Translations under genes and position numbers: made by a program
In this document: positions 1 to 8,622 of the stretch, in pieces
Position numbering within the stretch: the stretch's first letter is position 1
Layout: every line of letters starts with the position of its first letter
Notes under the pieces: generated by a model
What the model saw: only the letters and a program-made list of their open reading frames with translations
The model's database searches: none
What the model was told of the DNA's origin: nothing
NCBI GenBank assembly: GCA_026713705.1
Contig: JAPONY010000093.1
Coordinates: 1-33,316 of the forward strand
Direction of reading: 5' to 3'
Length of the DNA: 33,316 nucleotides
From: Gammaproteobacteria bacterium
Lineage (GTDB): Bacteria; Pseudomonadota; Gammaproteobacteria; Poriferisulfidales; Poriferisulfidaceae

Positions 1-187
1 ACTTTGCTACAGATTTTTTCGGTCACGTTGTTTGAAAAGATCGTTTTGAATCAAGACTTTCTGAAACCCGAATACACTTGTCACCGGAACCGCCACGCTA
101 ACCAATTGAATCTATTTGATTATTTGACCGGACACTAGTGATTGTACGAGGGAACGCCGAATTGGCACAAGGAACAAAATGTACTCA

Positions 188-775
188 CTATGGCGATGTT
201 TCCTCAAAATCTGGAAGAATGCCGAATTCGGACAACACCACACAGGTTTCGTTCAGAGGCAGCCCGACCACATTGGTGTAACTGCCTCGAATCTCCCGCA
301 CCTGGCTCCCCGCCCGACCTTGGATTGCGTAACCCCCTGCCTTGTCTTTCGGTTCCCCGCTCATCCAATACGCTTCAATCCATGCCGACGACAAATCCCC
401 AAACACAACCGTCGTCACGCAATGAAAAATCTTCTCCCGATCTTCCGACATTACGCAAACACCGCTGACCACATCGTGGGAAGCACCACTGAATTCTTTC
501 ATCATCGCCACGTAATCCTCGTGACCCCTAGGTTTGCCTCGAGGCTCGCCCCGGCACAAAACCACGGTATCCGCCGCTAGCACTACGGTTTCTGGATGCT
601 CTCGCAGGCAAGCCGCAGCCTTGTCATGCGCCAGCCGCCTTGCCAACGCAATGCCTTCTTCCCCCGAGCGAGGCGATTCGTCTATCGAAACCGGATGTGG
701 TTCAAAATCCAGCCCGACCACGCGAAGCAGTTCGGCCCGCCTCGGCGAAGCCGAAGCCAAGATCAGACGGTTCAT
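188..775 (-). CDS. maf: Maf family nucleotide pyrophosphatase (septum formation inhibitor Maf)
   Basis: N-terminus MNRLILASASPRRAELLR is the classic Maf signature; start overlaps the rsfS stop (ATGA). Confidence 0.93.
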   Translation of the reverse strand: MNRLILASASPRRAELLRVVGLDFEPHPVSIDESPRSGEEGIALARRLAHDKAAACLREHPETVVLAADTVVLCRGEPRGKPRGHEDYVAMMKEFSGASHDVVSGVCVMSEDREKIFHCVTTVVFGDLSSAWIEAYWMSGEPKDKAGGYAIQGRAGSQVREIRGSYTNVVGLPLNETCVVLSEFGILPDFEETSP

Positions 776-1143
776 TGGCCAACGCTGGCGCGTACTTCAG
801 CGGATGGAACCGACCAAAGCTTCTCCAAAGCGTACAGTTGGCGGGTTTCCGGCAGCATGACATGCACCACGACGTCCCCCGCGTCCAGCAACACCCAGTC
901 GCGACTGCACTCTTCAGACACCCTGCCCATGCGGGCATCGCGCACCCTCTCCACCACCCGATCCGCAATGCTGCGCACATGCCGATCCGAACGTCCACTT
1001 GCGACAACCATATAGATGGCGATCGTCGTTTTGTCCCGAACATCCAACACGACCGTTTCTTCGGCCTTCATGTCGTCCAACGCGTCGACCACCAGTTGCC
1101 TGAGCGCATCGGCCTCCATACGGGAATCAGTCTCCGGCAGCAT
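772..1143 (-). CDS. rsfS: Ribosome silencing factor RsfS
   Basis: DALDDMKAEETVVLDVRDKTTIAIYMVVASGRSDRHVRSIAD...DWVLLDAGDVVVHVM is typical RsfS; located between nadD and maf. Start could be 1143 or 1119. Confidence 0.92.
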   Translation of the reverse strand: MLPETDSRMEADALRQLVVDALDDMKAEETVVLDVRDKTTIAIYMVVASGRSDRHVRSIADRVVERVRDARMGRVSEECSRDWVLLDAGDVVVHVMLPETRQLYALEKLWSVPSAEVRASVGQ

Positions 1144-1148
1144 CCTGC

Positions 1149-1766
1149 TCAATCGAGGTACAGACGATTGCGGCGAATATAGGCCCACACGGAGCCTGGG
1201 ACACAATAACGCGGTGACGTTCCGGCACGGATGAGGTCGCGAACCTGAGTAGACGAGAAATCGTACAAAGTCCCTTGATGAAGGTAAATCCTACCATAGG
1301 GCAATTGCTCCAGGGCCTCGGGGTCCGAGGTGCAACGCGAAGCCCACGAATCCGGCAGCGACGCCCCCAATTCATCTCCCGATCGTGCGATGGCCGCCAC
1401 ATGACACAATTGAATCAATTCCTCCGCCCGGTGCCAGGACGGCAGCCCCTCCAGTGCGTCTGCCCCGACCAGCAGGCACAGGGGAGCCGGATCCTCATCT
1501 TTCAAGGAACGCAGCGTTTCGTAAGTGTAGGAGGGATCCGAGCTCTTGAGCTCCCGATCATCTGCCACCAGTTTCACGCCGTCCGCCACCAACCGCACCA
1601 TGTTCCAGCGATGCTCCGCAGAGGCGTGCGGCACGGCGCGGTGCACCGGGCGGCCGCATGGAACCAAGCGGACCTCCGTCAGGCCCAGAATCGGCATCAA
1701 TTCCAGCGCAGGCCGGTAGTGCCCGAAATGGATAGGATCGAACAGTCCGCCGAGAATGCCGCGCAT
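1149..1766 (-). CDS. nadD: Nicotinate-nucleotide adenylyltransferase NadD
   Basis: GGLFDPIHFGHYRPALE (GxFDPxHxGH nucleotidyltransferase motif) and C-terminal SSTQVRDLIRAG; ATG at 1766 preferred to the TTG at 1784. Confidence 0.93.
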   Translation of the reverse strand: MRGILGGLFDPIHFGHYRPALELMPILGLTEVRLVPCGRPVHRAVPHASAEHRWNMVRLVADGVKLVADDRELKSSDPSYTYETLRSLKDEDPAPLCLLVGADALEGLPSWHRAEELIQLCHVAAIARSGDELGASLPDSWASRCTSDPEALEQLPYGRIYLHQGTLYDFSSTQVRDLIRAGTSPRYCVPGSVWAYIRRNRLYLD

Positions 1767-1770
1767 CGGA

Positions 1771-3510
1771 TCAGAGCGACTCAATGTGCTGGATATTCAG
1801 CATGCACGACCGATGCCCTTGATATTCGTCCACACTCAGCTCGTACACCAACCTGAATCGGGAACTTTCCGGGTCCCAGTCGAAGCGATCGTGAGAAAAC
1901 GCCATTGCCTTGATGCGGCACTCCGGATGACCAACCGGATTGAGATGGAACCGGGTGTGTGCGCCTTTGAAGGTCTTTCTTTCCTGAATCTCGAATTCGC
2001 CTTCGAACAGCGGCGGCAGGAAATCCCGACCCCAAGGGTGGCCCCGTACGGCGAATTCCGCATTTTCCAGCGTCAATTCTTTGCTGGCCAATTCACCGTC
2101 TGTTTCGATGGTCTGGCTCGGGCGGCTGCCGCCCAACGCCTTCGAGACCGCCTCTTCGAGCAGCCCCTGAAACCTCTCCAGCCCGTCTTCCTGAAGAGTC
2201 AGCCCGACGGCCATCGCGTGACCCCCGTAGCGTTGCATGAGCCCCGGTTCCGCCTGTTCGACATCGACCAGCGCATCCCTGAGGTTCAGCCCCTGAACCG
2301 AACGCCCTGACCCTTTAAGAAGATTGTCCTGGCTTCGGGCAAAGACAATGGTCGGCAAGCCGACCTTCTCTTTGATTTGTGACGCAATAATCCCGACTAC
2401 ACCTTCATGCCAATTGGACCGATACAGGCACAGGCTCATAGTTTTTTCGGCATCAAGGGACAGTTGCTCGACCTCGCGCAATGCTTCCGTATGCATCGAC
2501 CCTTGCTCGTCGCGCCGCCGGGTATTGATTTGATCCAATTGCTGGGCAAGATCGTGCGCTTCTACACGTCCTTCCGTGAGGAGGCACCGGATTCCAATCG
2601 CGATGTCTTCCATTCTCCCGGCCGCATTGATCCGCGGCGCCACAGCGAAGGCCAGATCCGTGCTGCCGACCTGCCGTGGGTCTCGCTTGCCGCAGCGAAG
2701 GAGCGAAATAATGCCGGGGGCGCCCCGGCCCTGCCGAATGCACCGTAGCCCGTGCTCCACCAGAATCCGGTTATTCTGATCCAGCGGCACCACGTCGGCG
2801 ATCGTGCCCAGCGCCACCAGGTCCAGAAACTGGGCCATGTTCGGCATCTCGATGCCATGCCGGGCAAACCATCCTTCCCCTTCCAAATGCTGGCGCAAGG
2901 CCAGCATTACGTAGAACATCACTCCAACACCAGCGAGCGCCGTGCTTGCGAAACTGTCGGGCGGGCTATTCGGATTGACGATGCAGTCGGCCTCCGGCAA
3001 CTCGTCTCCCGGCAAGTGGTGATCGGTGATCAGCACCCGGATGCCGCGCTTGCGAGCCTCCGCAACCGCCGCCTGGCTCGACATCCCGTTGTCGACCGTG
3101 ACGATCAAGGCGGGGCTTCGCTGCTCGACTTCCTCCATCAGCTCCGGGCAAAATCCGTAGCCATGCCGGAAGCGATCCGGCACCAGATAATCCACATGCT
3201 CGTAGCCCATCGCATGCAAACTGCGTATCGCGACGGCCACGCCCGTTGCGCCATCCGCATCGTAATCCCCCACCAGAAGGATTCGCCCGTCCTCGCGCAT
3301 CACGGAATACAGCAATTCTGCCGCCTGGATGCAGACCGGAAATTCATTGACCGGATGCAATTGCCGCAATGACAGTTCGAGTTCGCTTGGATCAGTGATC
3401 CCACGTTGAGCAAACACCCGCCGTTGCAATGGCGGTAAAACCTGAAGCGCATCCAGCGCTTCCGGAGAAGCGCTCCTGCGGATGATCTTGGGCTGAGGCT
3501 TAGTGTTCAA
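1771..3510 (-). CDS. recJ: Single-stranded-DNA-specific exonuclease RecJ
   Basis: DHH-family motifs: VGDYDADGATGVA, VTVDNGMSS, ITDHHLPGDELP, GRMEDI, GGHAMAVGLTL. Start codon reads as TTG. Confidence 0.96.
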   Translation of the reverse strand: MNTKPQPKIIRRSASPEALDALQVLPPLQRRVFAQRGITDPSELELSLRQLHPVNEFPVCIQAAELLYSVMREDGRILLVGDYDADGATGVAVAIRSLHAMGYEHVDYLVPDRFRHGYGFCPELMEEVEQRSPALIVTVDNGMSSQAAVAEARKRGIRVLITDHHLPGDELPEADCIVNPNSPPDSFASTALAGVGVMFYVMLALRQHLEGEGWFARHGIEMPNMAQFLDLVALGTIADVVPLDQNNRILVEHGLRCIRQGRGAPGIISLLRCGKRDPRQVGSTDLAFAVAPRINAAGRMEDIAIGIRCLLTEGRVEAHDLAQQLDQINTRRRDEQGSMHTEALREVEQLSLDAEKTMSLCLYRSNWHEGVVGIIASQIKEKVGLPTIVFARSQDNLLKGSGRSVQGLNLRDALVDVEQAEPGLMQRYGGHAMAVGLTLQEDGLERFQGLLEEAVSKALGGSRPSQTIETDGELASKELTLENAEFAVRGHPWGRDFLPPLFEGEFEIQERKTFKGAHTRFHLNPVGHPECRIKAMAFSHDRFDWDPESSRFRLVYELSVDEYQGHRSCMLNIQHIESL

Positions 3511-3649
3511 AAACGATGCGGTCCGAATGCGCGACTTGTCCTAGAATTTTGAAAGAGCAGATCACCTGATAGAAATTTTACAGGACTGCCTCTAACCGTG
3601 CCTTAAATTTTTTTGCTCTGAATTTTCGCTATGCGGCAGTTGCGTCGCC

Positions 3650-3937
3650 CTAAGCGGCAGCAACTCGCTCAACTTTGATTCTATGCTCTAGGTCGCGCGA
3701 CTGGGCAAGGTCAAAAGCCAACTGCATTCCAAGCCACGTTTCAGGGGTTGAACCAAACGCCTTCGATAGCCGGTAAGCCATTTCAATCGAAACAGATGCC
3801 TTTTCATTGACCAGATTGGAGAGTGTCTGGCGCCCGACTCCGAGCCTATTGGCTCCCTCGGTCACCGACAGACCCAACGGCTTCAGGCACTCTTCGCGCA
3901 CGATGACGCCAGGGTGCACAGGGTTCTTCATTGCCAT
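3650..3937 (-). CDS. higA: HigA-type antitoxin, HTH (XRE) domain
   Basis: MAMKNPVHPGVIVREECLKPLGLSVTEGANRLGVGRQTLSNLVNEKASVSIEMAYRLSKAFGSTPETWL matches the HigA antitoxin family; directly downstream of higB. Confidence 0.93.
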   Translation of the reverse strand: MAMKNPVHPGVIVREECLKPLGLSVTEGANRLGVGRQTLSNLVNEKASVSIEMAYRLSKAFGSTPETWLGMQLAFDLAQSRDLEHRIKVERVAAA

Positions 3938-3948
3938 TTCAACACCTC

Positions 3949-4227
3949 CTAATGGTAGTCAAGATAGTCGACATCCAAAGCATGTCCTTCCTCGAATCGA
4001 AATACAACTCGCCAATTGGCCGAGACAGAAACCGAATAATAACCTTTCATGCGACCCTTTAGTGGATGTAATCGAAAGCCTGGGATATCCATTCCTGTGG
4101 GGCTGAGGCTCTGATCCAATACGGTTAGGATTCGCATAATTTTCGTAACGTGACTTTGTGCCACCTTGGAGGAATGTCCTCGTTCATAGATCTCTTTCAG
4201 GCCGCGATGCCGAAACGTCTTGATCAT
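3949..4227 (-). CDS. higB: HigB-type toxin (RelE superfamily mRNA interferase)
   Basis: MIKTFRHRGLKEIYERGHSSKV...HPLKGRMKGYYSVSVSANWRVVFRFEEGHALDVDYLDYH is canonical HigB. Confidence 0.93.
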   Translation of the reverse strand: MIKTFRHRGLKEIYERGHSSKVAQSHVTKIMRILTVLDQSLSPTGMDIPGFRLHPLKGRMKGYYSVSVSANWRVVFRFEEGHALDVDYLDYH

Positions 4228-4233
4228 TTGCTT

Positions 4234-4262
4234 ATTGTATGGTGTCTATCGACAGTAGTCAA
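4234..4262 (-). promoter_or_regulatory. Predicted sigma-70 promoter of higBA (TTGACT-N17-TACAAT) with an internal palindrome TGTCTATCGACA (4243-4254), candidate HigA operator
   Basis: Minus strand: -35 TTGACT (4262-4257), 17-nt spacer, -10 TACAAT (4239-4234); the 12-nt palindrome lies inside the spacer. Confidence 0.6.
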
Positions 4263-4312
4263 TGTCAGTTCGAATGGGTCTCCTTGCTAAAATTAGGTTC
4301 AGGCTCGTATTC

Positions 4313-5728
4313 ATGACCGAAAAAATCCTGTTTCTGACTGGGAAGCTTGCCGAGCGGAGCCTGCATCGCGTGCTGGAATCCATGCAGCCGACGGATTTCG
4401 ACTACGAGGTCCGCCAAGTCGGCGCAAGCGTTGCCGCGCTGATGACCTCGAAACTGATCCAGAAACGGCTTGAACTCCCGTCGGGAATCGACCGCATTCT
4501 CCTGCCTGGCCGGGTTCGCGGAGACCTAAAGCCACTGGAGGTGCAATTCGGAGTGCCGGTCGAGCGCGGCCCCGATGAACTCAAGGATCTCCCTACTTAT
4601 TTTGGCCGGGCTGCGATGGCCGAAGACCTGACTCGCTACGATGTCCGAATCTTCGCCGAAATCACCGAAGCGCCCAATCTCAGCCTGGATGCCATCCTGG
4701 CCGAAGCCCGCCGCTATCAGAAAGATGGCGCCGACATTATCGATGTCGGCTGCCTGCCAGGAGTGGAGTTCCCGCATCTGGTCGAAACCGTGCAGATGCT
4801 GAAACAGGAAGACTTCGTGGTGAGCGTCGATTCGCTGGAAACACAGGATCTGATCGCTGGGGGACAGGCGGGAGCAGATTTCCTCCTGAGCTTGAGATCG
4901 GACACTCTATGGGTTGCCGACGAGGTTGATTCCATCCCTGTGCTCATCGCCGACAACAACACGGATCTCGACTCCCTGTACGCCTGCATCGAACACTGTC
5001 TGGAGAAAGACCAGCCGTTTCTCGCCGACCCCATTCTCGATCCCATCCATTTCGGCTGCGCCGACTCGATTGCTCGCTATGTCGAGCTTCGACGCCGTTA
5101 TCCGGACATCCAGATCATGATGGGCATCGGCAACCTGACCGAACTGACCCATGCAGATACGGCCGGCATGAATGCCCTGCTGTTCGGCTTGATCTCCGAG
5201 CTGAACATTCAGTACGCGCTGACCACCCAAGTCAGCGAGCACTGCCGGGCTTCGCTGCGCGAAGCCGACCGCGCCCGTAGAATCATGCGGGCCGCGGCCG
5301 CGCACGGGATTCCTCCGAAAGGCATTGACGACCAGTTGATGATGTTGCACGAACGGCACCCTTTCCCGTACAGCCCGGAAGAAATCGCCGAATTCGCAGC
5401 CCAAGTAAAAGACCCCAATTTCAGGATTCGGGTCGCCGAAGACGGCGTTCACCTGTACAATCGGGACGGCGAATTGATTCATACGGACCCGCTCGACTTC
5501 TACCCGGACCTGGATCTGGACGACGACCCCGGGCACTTGTTCTATTTAGGCATCGAACTGACACGAGCCCAGATCGCATGGCAGCTTGGCAAGCGTTATG
5601 AGCAGGACGAGGAATTCCTGTGGGGCTGTGCCGTGACGGAATCCGCCAAGGACCTGTCGGCTTTCAGGGAAGTCGGCCCTACCCGCCAGAAACACAAGGA
5701 CAAGATCAAGCACAGGAAGTCATCCTAA
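4313..5728 (+). CDS. DUF6513-type, dihydropteroate synthase-like (pterin-binding) protein of H4MPT-type C1 metabolism
   Basis: MTEKILFLTGKLAERSLHRVLE N-terminus; TIM-barrel pterin-binding-like segment DGADIIDVGCLPG...VSVDSLETQDLIAGGQAGADFLLSL; C-terminal GHLFYLGIELTRAQIAWQLGKRYEQDEEFLWG. ATG at 4313 preferred to the upstream 4262 start. Confidence 0.8.
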   Translation: MTEKILFLTGKLAERSLHRVLESMQPTDFDYEVRQVGASVAALMTSKLIQKRLELPSGIDRILLPGRVRGDLKPLEVQFGVPVERGPDELKDLPTYFGRAAMAEDLTRYDVRIFAEITEAPNLSLDAILAEARRYQKDGADIIDVGCLPGVEFPHLVETVQMLKQEDFVVSVDSLETQDLIAGGQAGADFLLSLRSDTLWVADEVDSIPVLIADNNTDLDSLYACIEHCLEKDQPFLADPILDPIHFGCADSIARYVELRRRYPDIQIMMGIGNLTELTHADTAGMNALLFGLISELNIQYALTTQVSEHCRASLREADRARRIMRAAAAHGIPPKGIDDQLMMLHERHPFPYSPEEIAEFAAQVKDPNFRIRVAEDGVHLYNRDGELIHTDPLDFYPDLDLDDDPGHLFYLGIELTRAQIAWQLGKRYEQDEEFLWGCAVTESAKDLSAFREVGPTRQKHKDKIKHRKSS

Positions 5729-6303
5729 TGCCGAAAATCCTGGAAAGCATCGTGACGACGCGCGGTGCCGACGATCAGACGCACATCGCTCCGATGGGCG
5801 TGCATTGCCTTGATCGAAGATTGTTGCTCAAGCCGTTTCGGCCTTCGCAGACCTTGGAAAACCTCCAGCGGGAAGGTTGCGCCGTCGTGAATCGCCCGGA
5901 CGATATCCGCGTCTACGCCGGGTGCCTGACCGGACGCTACGAGTGGCCCCTGACCAGCGCCGAAATCGTACCCTGCCAGCGACTGGAGAATTGCCTGTCA
6001 CATGCGGAAGTGGAAGTAGAAAGTTTCGACGACGATCCCATCCGCCCGACCTTTACCTGCAAGATCGTGCATGAGACGGTTCATGCTCCGTTCCAAGGCT
6101 ATAACCGGGCGCAAGCAGCTGTCATTGAACTGGCCATCCTGGTCAGCCGGCTGGGCCGGCTGCCGGATGAGAAAATCCGCGGCGAAATCGAATATCTCGA
6201 AATCGCAATTGAGAAAACCGCTGGGGAAATCGAACTGGAAGCATGGAATTGGCTTATGGAACGCGTCCACGAGCACTTTGCGCCCAAAGAGGCTGCATCA
6301 TGA
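5728..6303 (+). CDS. DUF447 family protein (archaeal/methylotroph-type)
   Basis: MPKILESIVTTRGADDQTHIAPMGVHC...LENLQREGCAVVN resembles DUF447; start overlaps the preceding stop (TAATG). Confidence 0.75.
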   Translation: MPKILESIVTTRGADDQTHIAPMGVHCLDRRLLLKPFRPSQTLENLQREGCAVVNRPDDIRVYAGCLTGRYEWPLTSAEIVPCQRLENCLSHAEVEVESFDDDPIRPTFTCKIVHETVHAPFQGYNRAQAAVIELAILVSRLGRLPDEKIRGEIEYLEIAIEKTAGEIELEAWNWLMERVHEHFAPKEAAS

Positions 6304-7046
6304 CCCGTATCCTTGGAAGTGTGCGCAATCCCCAGGAGGCTGAACTGCTCCTCCAGACCTCGGTCGCAATTCTGGACTTGAAGGATCCTGCCCGAGGAGC
6401 ACTGGGGGCAGCAGACCCTGTGGCGGTCTGCCAAGTCGTCGACCAAGTCCAAGGCCGGCGTCACGTCAGTGCGGCTGCCGGCTCGGCAGATGATGGGGAT
6501 GTACTGGAGCAAGCCCGCCGATTGTCTCTGGAAGGTGTCGATTTCGTCAAGATTGGATTTTCCCGCCCATCCCAGCAGGCCCTGCTGCCTGAATTCCGGG
6601 CAGCCATCACCGCCCCCGTCCAGGCCGTTGCAGTGCTGTTTGCGGACAGCCCGGAAATCGACCCCATGCAGTGGGTCGGTCCAGCCCGCATGGCGGGCTT
6701 TGCCGGTCTGATGCTGGACACCGCCGACAAGCATTCCGGGTCGCTGGATCAGCACATGGATTTGGCACAGGCAGCAGACTGGGTGCGGGCCACCAGGGAG
6801 TCAGGGCTGTTGTGTGGACTGGCCGGCCGCTTGGATGCCGAATCCGCCCGGTATTTTCTATCCGCCCGCCCAGATTACCTAGGTTTTCGAAGCGCCTTGT
6901 GCAACCGTTCCATCAGGACTGGACCCATCTGCCTGGAGACGACCCTCAGGTTACTCGAAACTCTGCGTGAATCCAGTGCCGAATTGCCGGACCTGCCGAC
7001 TATGATCGACATGCGTCCTGCCTTGGCTCCTGACAATGCGCTATAA
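6300..7046 (+). CDS. MfnB-like (5-formylfuran-3-yl)methyl phosphate synthase (DUF556 family)
   Basis: MTRILGSVRNPQEAELLLQTSVAILDLKDPARGALGA, ...GVDFVKIGF, ...MLDTADKHSGSLDQHM, ...GLCNR-type barrel features; start overlaps the DUF447 stop (ATGA). Confidence 0.82.
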   Translation: MTRILGSVRNPQEAELLLQTSVAILDLKDPARGALGAADPVAVCQVVDQVQGRRHVSAAAGSADDGDVLEQARRLSLEGVDFVKIGFSRPSQQALLPEFRAAITAPVQAVAVLFADSPEIDPMQWVGPARMAGFAGLMLDTADKHSGSLDQHMDLAQAADWVRATRESGLLCGLAGRLDAESARYFLSARPDYLGFRSALCNRSIRTGPICLETTLRLLETLRESSAELPDLPTMIDMRPALAPDNAL

Positions 7047-7070
7047 GTTTTCCGACGAGGCCGTTCGATC

Positions 7071-8621
7071 CTATCGGAACCTTCTGGGAAAATCCAAACC
7101 TACTCGTTTTTCACGCTGGTAGAAGCAAAACGTAAGAACCAGCAAAGACAGAGCAGCAAAGAGCCATTCTCCAAATCGAACATACGGCGTAACCCCTTCC
7201 CGGGGCTGCACCTCACCTTCCAAGATCGCCGTTGCAAACTGAGGGGCAGTTGCCCGGAGAGTCCCGTCTGCGCCAATAATCGCGGTCACGCCAGTACTTG
7301 CGACCCGAAGGAGCTCTCGGGCCGTCTCCGCAGCGCGCACTCGGCTTGATTCCAGATGCTGCCATGGCGCCCGGGTCGCCCCGAACCATGCATCATTGCT
7401 CACGTTCACCAGATAGGCTGCTTCTGGAAAAGACAGGCGGGGGATCGACGGATAGACCGATTCATAGCAGATGGTTATCCCGACCGGACTGCCGCGCACC
7501 TGAAGCAGGGGCCGGCCTTCGGCAGGCTGCAACGCGCGCATCCTGAAATGAATCTTCCGATACAGCGGGCCGAGCCAGTCTTCCAGCGGGGAATATTCCC
7601 CGAAGGGCACCAGCCGGCGTTTTCCGTAACGCTGGCCAGTCCTGATGTTCATCAGTCCGTTGTGCGGGCCGGACTGATCGCCCTCGCGGTAGAAAACACC
7701 GGCAAGCAGCGTGGTGTCGTCGCCTAGAACCTCATCTTGAATATTTTTATAGAAATCTTCTATCTCACTGTAATATTGAGGAATTGCCGCTTCTGGCCAG
7801 ATGATTAGGGGGGTTTCCTCTACCTGTTGCGTCAAATGCCAGTAAGTCTCCTTGATGACCCCCCGTTTTTTCGCCCGCCAGCGTGCGTCCTGATTCAGAT
7901 TGGGCTGAACCATGGCCACTTCAATTGATTCCCCAAACGGCGTGCTCCACATACTCCATGCGACGGGGCGTAGGAATTCTCCACCCGCGACTATCACCAT
8001 CACGGCTCCCAGCCAGACTGCCCGCATGGAAAACGGCCGGCGCAACCATGCCGCCGTCCACCCTGCCGCCAGCAGGAGCATCAATCCGGCCCCATGCACT
8101 CCCAGTAGCGGCAAATAACTGGCCCAGGGGCTATCCAAGCTCCCCTGCCCGATCAGTACCCAGGGAAATCCGGTGAGCAGCGTTCCGCGCAACCATTCCG
8201 CCGCCGCCAGCAACACGGCTGCGCCAGTCAAACGTTTTACCCCTTTTGGCAACAGGCATGCGGCCATCGATGCCGCCAGCATCGGGTACAAGGACAAATA
8301 CAACACCAGAAGTGCAGCGAGCGCGATGGCCAGCCACAATGGCGTGCTGGCATAGTTGTAGAGGCTGTAGTAGACCCAATAGACCCCGAATCCGAAATAT
8401 CCAAGGCCGAATAATCCCCCTCGCTTCGCAGCCGTTGCGGTCGTGCCCGAGTGGAGCGTGCAGAAGAATAGAACCAGTCCAGCCCAGAGTGCCGGACGGA
8501 AAGCGTATGGGGCAAACCCAAACGAGGCGATAATGCCGCCCGCCAGAGCACTGGCGTGACCCCACGGCAACCGGCCAAGTCCGCGCCAAAGCCTCAGCGG
8601 ACCGGACAGGTTGACGTCCAC
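7071..8621 (-). CDS. lnt: Apolipoprotein N-acyltransferase
   Basis: N-terminal hydrophobic segments plus nitrilase domain: IIWPEAAIPQYY, KRRLVPFGEYSPLE, GITICYESVYP. Confidence 0.95.
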   Translation of the reverse strand: MDVNLSGPLRLWRGLGRLPWGHASALAGGIIASFGFAPYAFRPALWAGLVLFFCTLHSGTTATAAKRGGLFGLGYFGFGVYWVYYSLYNYASTPLWLAIALAALLVLYLSLYPMLAASMAACLLPKGVKRLTGAAVLLAAAEWLRGTLLTGFPWVLIGQGSLDSPWASYLPLLGVHGAGLMLLLAAGWTAAWLRRPFSMRAVWLGAVMVIVAGGEFLRPVAWSMWSTPFGESIEVAMVQPNLNQDARWRAKKRGVIKETYWHLTQQVEETPLIIWPEAAIPQYYSEIEDFYKNIQDEVLGDDTTLLAGVFYREGDQSGPHNGLMNIRTGQRYGKRRLVPFGEYSPLEDWLGPLYRKIHFRMRALQPAEGRPLLQVRGSPVGITICYESVYPSIPRLSFPEAAYLVNVSNDAWFGATRAPWQHLESSRVRAAETARELLRVASTGVTAIIGADGTLRATAPQFATAILEGEVQPREGVTPYVRFGEWLFAALSLLVLTFCFYQREKRVGLDFPRRFR

Positions 8622-8622
8622 A

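Noticed and set aside
1-187. Non-coding left edge beyond maf, checked for an RNA gene or terminator
   Set aside because: No convincing hairpin, tRNA-like fold or ORF could be supported by eye.
4907-5536. 209-aa minus-strand ORF antisense to the DUF6513 gene
   Set aside because: No recognisable domain; the opposite frame encodes a recognisable pterin-binding-like protein.
7036-7122. 28-codon ORF (MRYKFSDEAVRSYRNLLGKSKPTRFSRW) overlapping the end of the MfnB-like gene, candidate fourth gene of the C1 cassette
   Set aside because: Too short, runs into the antisense 3' end of lnt, no recognisable family; likely chance.
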